Shown here in pieces: positions 15,489 through 20,175 of a stretch of DNA of 20,175 nt. Under the pieces are notes generated by a model. That model ran no database searches and was not told the DNA's origin. It saw only the letters and a list, made by a program, of their open reading frames with translations. How positions within the stretch are numbered: the stretch's first letter is position 1; every line of letters begins with the position of its first letter. The translations under genes and the position numbers were made by a program. The stretch comes from JANRIC01 sp033765345 (lineage in GTDB: Bacteria > Bacteroidota > Bacteroidia > Cytophagales > Microscillaceae), in assembly GCA_033765345.1 (NCBI GenBank), contig JANRIC010000118.1, positions 1-20,175 of the forward strand. Direction: 5' to 3'.

Positions 15489-15796
15489 TAATCTTTTAGA
15501 AATAATCCTGTGACTACAATTAAATATTTGTATAAGTCTATCTTTTATTGTTTTTATGCATTAAATATAGGTAAAATTTCCTAAAATAGATGCTATGCCA
15601 ACTAATTGTAAAAGAAAAAAGTTTTGCGTATTCACTCAGGGCTGATTGTTTGTATATTTGCAAAAAATTAGCCTAAACTGGAATTTATTTGATTGTATAA
15701 TTTTCCTGATTATTTGCTTTAGCTTGATCAATCATGAAAATTTTAACTACAATAAGTGTCCTGAATAATTGATCTTGTTTGTCAACTTAGAAGATT
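15489..15796. other. Intergenic region upstream of tatD
   Basis: AT-rich, with no convincing gene. It contains a -7-like box TATATTTG (15653-15660, plus strand) without a good -33 element. It also holds a possible decayed copy of the dispersed repeat core at about 15691-15740 (CCTGATT, TTAGCTTGAT in the same order and orientation). A 12-codon frame at 15734-15772 is probably meaningless. Confidence 0.4.
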
Positions 15797-16570
15797 ATGA
15801 TGCAGCTTATTGACAGCCACGCCCATATTTACGCCCATCAGTTTAACAAAGACTGGGAGGAGATGATTGCCCACGCTTTTGAACTGGGTGTACAAACCAT
15901 TGTCATGCCCAATATTGATAGTCAGTCTGTGGAAGGGATGTTGTCTTTGGAAGAAAAATATCCAGGGAATTGCCTGGCCACGATGGGTTTACATCCCTGC
16001 TCAGTAAAAGCTGATTTCGAGAAGGAGTTGTATGAAGTCGAGAATTGGCTCTCTAAGCGCAAATTTTTTGCTGTGGGTGAAATGGGTACTGATCTCTACT
16101 GGGACAAAACGTTTTTCCCGCAGCAACAGGAAGCTTTTAAAATTCAGGTGGCTTTGGCCAAAAAACATCAATTACCGATTATTATTCACTGTCGGGATTC
16201 TTTTCAGGAGACATTGGCTTTATTAGCACCACTCAAGGACGAAAATCTCAAGGGTGTTTTTCATTGTTTTGGAGGAAGTGTAGAAGACGCACAAAAAGTG
16301 ATTGATTTGGGATTTTATTTGGGAATCGGGGGAGTGGTTACTTTCAAAAAATCGGGCTTGGATCAGGTACTTCCGCACATTGACCTGGATTACCTTTTGC
16401 TTGAGACAGACAGTCCTTACCTTGCTCCGGTACCTCATCGAGGTCAGAGAAATGAACCTGCTTATATTCCCTTGATTGCTCAAAAAGTCGCCGAAATCAA
16501 AGGCATTAGCCTGGAGGAAGTTGCTCAAAAGACTACGGCAAACTCAAAAAAATTATTTGGGCTTCCATAG
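15797..16570 (+). CDS. tatD: TatD-family metal-dependent hydrolase (DNase)
   Basis: The 257-residue protein has the TatD/YcfH amidohydrolase-fold pattern: HxH metal pair near the N-terminus (IDSHAHIY, His8 and His10), the glutamate of AVGEMGTDLYW, histidines in IIHCRDS and FHCFGG, and the aspartate of LLETDSPYL followed by APVPHRG. The family has metal-dependent 3'-5' exonuclease activity and roles in DNA repair or tRNA quality control, acting in the cytoplasm. Two adjacent ATGs are possible starts; I keep the first. It is followed on the same strand by the repeat-bracketed asparaginase, but the perfect inverted repeat between them suggests that pairing is secondary. Confidence 0.92.
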   Translation: MMQLIDSHAHIYAHQFNKDWEEMIAHAFELGVQTIVMPNIDSQSVEGMLSLEEKYPGNCLATMGLHPCSVKADFEKELYEVENWLSKRKFFAVGEMGTDLYWDKTFFPQQQEAFKIQVALAKKHQLPIIIHCRDSFQETLALLAPLKDENLKGVFHCFGGSVEDAQKVIDLGFYLGIGGVVTFKKSGLDQVLPHIDLDYLLLETDSPYLAPVPHRGQRNEPAYIPLIAQKVAEIKGISLEEVAQKTTANSKKLFGLP

Positions 16571-16635
16571 AAAAAAGCCGGATATATTTTGTCATTTCAG
16601 CAAAGATCTCAGCATTTGTTATACTTTTGTTTTGA

Positions 16636-16741
16636 TTATACCCAGATTGAAGTGATTTGCCTGATTTTCTTGATTGATTAGCTTGATTATTAATGATTTA
16701 AAAGCTAAAATCTCGGAAAACCACTTCGGTTTGAGTATAAA
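16636..16741 (+). repeat. Left arm of a perfect 106-bp inverted repeat (dispersed repeat copy 2)
   Basis: This segment is identical over all 106 bp to the reverse complement of 17844-17949. It ends 32 bp before the asparaginase start. It contains the same three conserved blocks as copy 1. Its AAGTGATTT and AAACCACTT ends are nearly complementary, and an inner TTAGCTT/AAGCTAA pair is present, so each arm can also fold on itself. Confidence 0.95.
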
Positions 16742-16773
16742 TAAAAGTACTAGAATTTCATTGGGAATAGAAA

Positions 16774-17838
16774 TTGAAAAAAGCAACGATTGATATTGCC
16801 TCTCCCAAACCTGCTGTCAGTTCACTGCTGATCATCTACACAGGAGGTACCTTGGGAATGAGCTATGATGAAAGCGGGCGGCATCTTGTGCCCTTTGATT
16901 TCGAGCATATCCTTAAAAATATGCCCGAACTTCGGCAATTCGAGTACAAACTCACGGTACTTTCCCTCACACACCTCATCGACTCCTCGAATATGAATCC
17001 GCAAATCTGGATCGAGATCACCACCATCATCGGTTCGGAATATGCTCATTATGATGGTTTTGTGGTGTTGCACGGTACAGATACGATGGCTTACACCGCT
17101 TCTGCACTAAGTTTTCTATTGGAAAACCTCAGCAAACCCGTGATTCTGACCGGAGCACAGCTTCCCATCGGTTCTGTAAGGACGGATGCCCACCGCAATC
17201 TGGTGACTTCTATCCAAATCGCCGCTGCCCAGGAAAACGGGCAGCCCATTGTACCCGAAGTTTGTATTTTTTTCAATGATGTGCTCCTGCGAGGTAATCG
17301 CAGCCGCAAGGTCATGAGCGAACGGTTTGATGCTTTTTATTCCGAGAATTACCCCAAACTCGCCAGGGCAGGGATTGACGTGGATTATAATCGTTCGGTG
17401 ATTCGGGCAGTACCCCAAGATCAAACGCTCTGCGTGCATACCCGTATGGACAATCGAGTTGCGATTCTTAAGCTTTTCCCAGGCATCAGCGAGGCGGTAG
17501 TACGTTGTATGTTAGAAAATCAAAACCTCAAAGCCTTTATCCTCGAGACGTATGGCTCTGGCAATGCCCCCACGGAGAGTTGGTTTGTAGAAGCACTGGA
17601 GCAGGCTACTCAGCGAGGTGTACTCATTTATAATGTATCTCAATGCCTGGGCGGACAGGTAGAGCAGGGACGCTACGCTACAAGCAAAGAACTCCTGCGC
17701 ATCGGTGTCATCAGTGGGCACGACATCACTACGGAGGCTGCGGTGAGCAAACTGATGTTTTTGTTGGGGCAAAATCTCCCCCTCTCAGAGATTAAAACAC
17801 AACTTAGCCGATCTATTCGTGGGGAAATGAGTCCGTAA
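16774..17838 (+). CDS. ansA: Type I (cytoplasmic) L-asparaginase
   Basis: The enzyme hydrolyses asparagine to aspartate and ammonia. The 354 residues have both family signatures: IIYTGGTLGM (nucleophile Thr23) and VVLHGTDTMAYTASALSFLL (Thr102, Asp103), then GAQLPIGSVRTDAH and NRSRKVMSERFDAF. There is no signal peptide, so it is cytoplasmic type I. The start is TTG at 16774: no ATG lies upstream in frame, and the first internal ATG (16858) would cut away the first active-site motif. The gene is packed between perfect inverted repeats, 32 bp on the left and 5 bp on the right. Its codons are noticeably more C/G-ending than those of tatD, compatible with a different history, possibly transfer. 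Confidence 0.93.
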   Translation: MKKATIDIASPKPAVSSLLIIYTGGTLGMSYDESGRHLVPFDFEHILKNMPELRQFEYKLTVLSLTHLIDSSNMNPQIWIEITTIIGSEYAHYDGFVVLHGTDTMAYTASALSFLLENLSKPVILTGAQLPIGSVRTDAHRNLVTSIQIAAAQENGQPIVPEVCIFFNDVLLRGNRSRKVMSERFDAFYSENYPKLARAGIDVDYNRSVIRAVPQDQTLCVHTRMDNRVAILKLFPGISEAVVRCMLENQNLKAFILETYGSGNAPTESWFVEALEQATQRGVLIYNVSQCLGGQVEQGRYATSKELLRIGVISGHDITTEAAVSKLMFLLGQNLPLSEIKTQLSRSIRGEMSP

Positions 17839-17843
17839 AGTAT

Positions 17844-17949
17844 TTTATACTCAAACCGAAGTGGTTTTCCGAGATTTTAGCTTTTAAATCATTAATAATC
17901 AAGCTAATCAATCAAGAAAATCAGGCAAATCACTTCAATCTGGGTATAA
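17844..17949 (-). repeat. Right arm of the 106-bp inverted repeat (dispersed repeat copy 3)
   Basis: Reverse complement of 16636-16741 with no mismatch. It starts 5 bp after the asparaginase stop. I found no target-site duplication outside the two arms. Confidence 0.95.
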
Positions 17950-17950
17950 A

Positions 17951-18140
17951 AGAGCTTTTTTCGGTTTTTTTGGTCAAACTTGATGTTTTTTTCTTCAAAC
18001 TTGAACTCATTTTAATCAAATTTGAGGTAAAAAAAGAGCTTTTTGAGGTTTTTTAGATCAAACTTGATGTTTTTTTCTTCAAACTTGAACTCATCTTAAT
18101 CAAATTTGAGGTAAAAAAAGAGCTTTTTGAGGTTTTTTCG
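17951..18140. repeat. 84-bp tandem repeat, about 2.3 copies, with degenerate downstream units
   Basis: The marker GAGCT recurs at 17952, 18036 and 18120, a spacing of 84 bp, and the intervening sequence (CAAACTTGATGTTTTTT, CTTCAAACTTGAACTCAT, ATCAAATTTGAGG) is nearly identical between units. Shorter, decayed TTTGATGTT motifs continue to about 18260. The period is a multiple of three, but frames are broken by stops differently in each copy, so I do not read it as coding. Confidence 0.85.
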
Positions 18141-18361
18141 GTCAATTTGAATATTGTGCGGAGCAATTCCGAGGTTTTTTAGACCAAATTTGATGTTTTA
18201 GAGGAGATCAATGATATTTTTTTGGGGAAATTTGATGTTAAGAAGAGTAATTTTGATGTTTTTTTGGGAAAAAATTTGTTGTTTGATCCCAATAAAATAA
18301 GAAATTAAATTCACTTCGGCATTTTAAAACACAAGCATGGAGAATAAATTTCCCGAAGTAC

Positions 18362-18391
18362 TTGTTTAATGCCCGAAATTACGTAACTTTG
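18362..18391 (+). promoter_or_regulatory. Promoter of tRNA-Ser (TTG-N19-TAACTTTG)
   Basis: TTG (18362-18364) and TAACTTTG (18384-18391) with 19-bp spacing fit the Bacteroidetes consensus. The tRNA starts 22 bp downstream of the -7 box. Confidence 0.65.
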
Positions 18392-18412
18392 CAGTCCGTT
18401 TCCCTGGCATAT

Positions 18413-18499
18413 TGAGAGGTGGCCGAGCGGTTTAAGGCGCACGCCTGGAAAGCGTGTTGGCGCGAGAGTGCCTCGAGGGTTCGAATCCCTTCCTCTCAA
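18413..18499 (+). tRNA. tRNA-Ser (anticodon GGA)
   Basis: A full cloverleaf can be drawn: acceptor TGAGAGG/CCTCTCA, D arm in GGCCGAGCGGTTTAAGGC, and anticodon stem CACGC/GCGTG around loop CTGGAAA with anticodon GGA. It has the long class II variable arm of serine tRNAs (GGCGC/GTGCC) and T arm GAGGG-TTCGAAT-CCCTT. CCA is not encoded. Confidence 0.95.
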
Positions 18500-18664
18500 C
18501 TTCCTAAGCTCAATACATTGATTTTCAGTTATTTATATTTTTCAGTTCTTCCAACATTTTAACCCCTGATTATCCTTAATCTCGACTGTTTTTATTTTCT
18601 AAGAAAATTGCCTACATTACAAAAAAATAAAGCAATAAGATTTGTTGAAAAACGAGCTTTTCGG
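18500..18664. other. AT-rich spacer downstream of tRNA-Ser
   Basis: I see no gene. No second copy of the tRNA 3' end is present in the window, so there is no visible attachment-site duplication. Confidence 0.5.
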
Positions 18665-18668
18665 GTGT

Positions 18669-18740
18669 GCCAAGGCCTTCTGCTTCGCAGGTGAGTCGCA
18701 GACTCACGTAATTTTCGTGCTTAGTTCGCAAACTAAGCAC
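18669..18740 (+). repeat. Two-hairpin element, left of the toxin module
   Basis: After GCCAAGGCCTTCTGC come two perfect hairpins with CGCA-containing loops: GTGAGTC (691-697)/GACTCAC (701-707) and GTGCTTAGTT (717-726)/AACTAAGCAC (731-740), offsets from 18000. The order resembles the element at 20104-20173, although stem sequences differ. Confidence 0.6.
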
Positions 18741-19054
18741 AACAGGGTCATGCTCTTTTAAGTAAGGCAGTTGCATATAGGTATGCACTTGATCCAAGAG
18801 TTGAGAAAGTGACACTAAATAAGGGTTATAATGCATTAACAGGTGGAGTGCCAGGTTTAAAATGGGGACCCAGACCGGATGTGGGGGTTCTATACAAATC
18901 TGGAAGAATAAAGGCTATTGAAATTGCATCTAAATCTGATAATCTCAATTTTCTTAAATTAAAAAATGATAGATTATTTAGGAGATATAATCTAAATGGA
19001 AGCACATCCGTTTATACAGGAGCTAGGATATTAAATAAATTTTGGCCTAAATGA
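18737..19054 (+). pseudogene. Orphan C-terminal polymorphic-toxin module (nuclease-like)
   Basis: A 105-codon open frame begins right after a stop at 18734-18736 and has no ATG; a GTG at 18809 is the only plausible late start. It reads YALDPRVEKVTLNKGYNALTG, then GPRPDVGVLYKSGRIKAIEIASKSDN. The RPDV...G...IEIxSK spacing recalls restriction-endonuclease-fold toxin domains found at the C-termini of Rhs and other polymorphic toxins (family known from memory; not searched). No delivery or Rhs-core part precedes it; the frame runs into the hairpin element instead. This looks like a displaced toxin tip, silent unless recombined onto a full-length toxin. It is followed 7 bp later by a likely immunity gene. 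Confidence 0.55.
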
Positions 19055-19061
19055 TAGAAAT

Positions 19062-19883
19062 ATGAATTTATTCTATAAGGAGAAAGCGAAATATAAAATT
19101 GTAAATTTATTTAAAATTGTAAATATAGAGCAAGCTAAACAGTTTGATCTAAAACTATATACCTATCAGTGTATCGATTACTTAAATAATATTGATGTAA
19201 AATTAAATTATTTTAACATAAATTTTGATTTTAAAGCATGGACTACTTATCAGGGTTTTGACAAAGGTATTTCCAAAATTAATAATGAAGATATTGTTTA
19301 TTTTTTCTCTGGTAATAAAGAGAAATCTTATGTTGAAATAGATAATTCTTTGTTAAATTTGGATTTACCGCCTCAAATAGGCTCAATAGAAATAACGGTA
19401 AGCATAAAAGAAAGTATTTTTCAATTAGACTCCTTTAGCCATTTTCTTATAAAAAGTTATGATGTATTTAGTTTTGATTATGGTTATATAGTTTTCTTAG
19501 ATGAAAGTTATGATTTTCTTACAGAAAGAAAATTAAAAAGTACGCTATTCGGCACAAAAAACAATGTTAAAGAAATAGATCATATATGGATATCTCATTG
19601 TATGGGTGTTAATTACGGATTTATAAAAAAACTTTATCCCATAAACTTTTTAAATGAAACTCATTTGGCTCAACCTCTATTTCAAACGCTTATGAATAAG
19701 TCCGGTAGTTCTTATAAACTAAATGACAGAATTACAGTATGGCTGATTGATGATAATAACTTAGATTCCTTCAATCAAGACCTGAGTGAAGGAGGTTACT
19801 GTATTGGAGACGAGAAAGGTTATCAAAATTTCTTAAATACAAAATATGCTAAGATATTTTATGATCAGATGAAATTTAAGTAA
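19062..19883 (+). CDS. Unrecognised protein, probable cognate immunity protein
   Basis: The 273-residue acidic, soluble-looking protein has no signal peptide or membrane segment. I do not recognise a domain; the segments DHIWISHCMGVNYGFIKKLYP and ITVWLIDDNNLDSF look well folded. The immunity role is inferred only from position: it starts 7 bp after the toxin-module stop on the same strand, the standard layout of polymorphic toxin-immunity pairs. Base composition is far more AT-rich than the metabolic genes of the window (A/T third positions almost throughout), a sign of horizontal origin that it shares with the toxin fragment. Start ATG 19062 follows the stop directly without a strong ribosome binding site. 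Confidence 0.6.
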   Translation: MNLFYKEKAKYKIVNLFKIVNIEQAKQFDLKLYTYQCIDYLNNIDVKLNYFNINFDFKAWTTYQGFDKGISKINNEDIVYFFSGNKEKSYVEIDNSLLNLDLPPQIGSIEITVSIKESIFQLDSFSHFLIKSYDVFSFDYGYIVFLDESYDFLTERKLKSTLFGTKNNVKEIDHIWISHCMGVNYGFIKKLYPINFLNETHLAQPLFQTLMNKSGSSYKLNDRITVWLIDDNNLDSFNQDLSEGGYCIGDEKGYQNFLNTKYAKIFYDQMKFK

Positions 19884-19893
19884 CCACTGTTCA

Positions 19894-19975
19894 GCGTAGA
19901 GTTCAGGACTAAAAAATAAGAAGTTTTCCTTAGAATAATTCTAAGGAAGCCAAGCATCTACTCTGCGATAGCAGA
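19894..19975 (+). other. Structured non-coding stretch with several hairpins
   Basis: TTCCTTAGAA (19926-19935) and TTCTAAGGAA (19939-19948) form a perfect hairpin with a 3-nt loop. TCTGC-GATA-GCAGA (19962-19975) forms a second. CGTAGAG (19894-19900) could pair with CTCTGCG (19961-19967) around the first. A 12-bp direct repeat GAAGCCAAGCAT occurs at 19946 and 19994. It may be the 3' UTR of the upstream gene or a small RNA. Confidence 0.45.
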
Positions 19976-20005
19976 AGTCCGTAGGCTGCTCAAGAAGCCA
20001 AGCAT

Positions 20006-20043
20006 AAACCCGAAAGACTGCATCCAGAGGCTTTCGGGTTTTT
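20006..20043 (+). terminator. Intrinsic terminator
   Basis: AAACCCGAAAG (20006-20016) and CTTTCGGGTTT (20031-20041) form a perfect 11-bp stem with a 14-nt loop, followed by further T. It ends plus-strand transcription from the toxin/immunity region. Confidence 0.85.
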
Positions 20044-20103
20044 ATGTAAAAATCCAGTTATTTTGCAGAGAATATTTTATCTTAGGCTTTCGTGGTGAGA
20101 ACG

Positions 20104-20173
20104 TCCCAAGCCTTCGGCTGAAATTCGCAGACTTCCCGAATACTTTTAAGTGATGCTGCGCAACACTTAAAAG
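20104..20173 (+). repeat. Hairpin element right of the toxin/immunity module
   Basis: CCCAAGCCTTCGGCTG is followed by a degenerate hairpin around a CGCA loop (AAATTCGCAGACTT). Then comes a perfect hairpin, CTTTTAAGTG (20143-20152)/CACTTAAAAG (20164-20173), with loop ATGCTGCGCAA. The layout parallels 18669-18740 in the same orientation. Confidence 0.55.
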
Positions 20174-20175
20174 AG

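Noticed and set aside
17930..18010. Minus-strand 26-residue Ser/Lys-rich peptide frame (MSSSLKKKTSSL...) in the tandem repeat
   Set aside because: The second repeat unit has the same beginning but a stop after 13 codons, so the frame is not maintained and the repeat is unlikely to be coding.
18311..18499. Minus-strand 62-codon frame reading RGRDSNPRG near its start
   Set aside because: It is the antisense translation of tRNA-Ser, a well-known spurious protein pattern.
18413..20175. Integrated island using tRNA-Ser as attachment site
   Set aside because: No duplicated tRNA 3' end and no integrase are visible in the window, so there is no direct evidence for site-specific integration.

Overview
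The window looks like a chromosomal stretch from a member of the Bacteroidota, most likely Cytophagales-like. The basis is promoter elements of the Bacteroidetes type (TAnnTTTG at -7, with TTTG at -33), weak ribosome binding sites, moderate to low GC, and the protein families present (GlcG/HbpS-like, YHS, SMP-30 and GMC proteins, and a bacterial phenylalanine 4-hydroxylase). No species assignment is possible from the sequence alone. Layout: positions 1-610 hold a copy of a dispersed hairpin-forming repeat and a small gene remnant. Positions 610-14234 are all on the minus strand. In transcription order they are a Crp/Fnr-family regulator; a tight five-gene operon (GMC oxidoreductase, two-domain VOC protein, SDR glucose dehydrogenase-like enzyme, GH63-like glucosidase, glycogen debranching-type glucosidase) ending at a terminator at 5323-5358; an overlapping aquaporin/SDR pair; and a run of three exported proteins (YHS domain, GlcG-like, gluconolactonase-like). 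Positions 14452-15285 carry phenylalanine 4-hydroxylase (minus). TatD DNase, a type I asparaginase and tRNA-Ser(GGA) follow on the plus strand. The last 1.5 kb is a very AT-rich orphan polymorphic-toxin C-terminal module with its probable immunity gene.

How the genes may work together: the minus-strand block reads as a sugar-oxidation regulon. The two cytoplasmic glucosidases would release glucose from alpha-glucosides. The SDR glucose dehydrogenase-like protein and the GMC flavoprotein would oxidise sugars or polyols, and the exported SMP-30 protein would open the lactone. The functional link is inference from families. The regulatory link is visible: the five-gene operon and the YHS-GlcG-SMP-30 run each begin with the same promoter architecture. 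Each has a TGTWAC-N4-GTWACA palindrome exactly 21 bp upstream of a -7 box, which places the operator near -41.5 as expected for a class II Crp/Fnr activator. A Crp/Fnr regulator is encoded directly upstream of one of them.

Other notable structure: (i) the asparaginase gene is tightly bracketed by a perfect 106-bp inverted repeat belonging to a repeat family also seen at position 1; (ii) phenylalanine hydroxylase has a promoter, a possible tyrosine-rich leader peptide and a terminator-like hairpin before its start codon, suggesting attenuation; (iii) the toxin/immunity module is flanked by two related hairpin elements; (iv) an 84-bp tandem repeat lies between asparaginase and tRNA-Ser.
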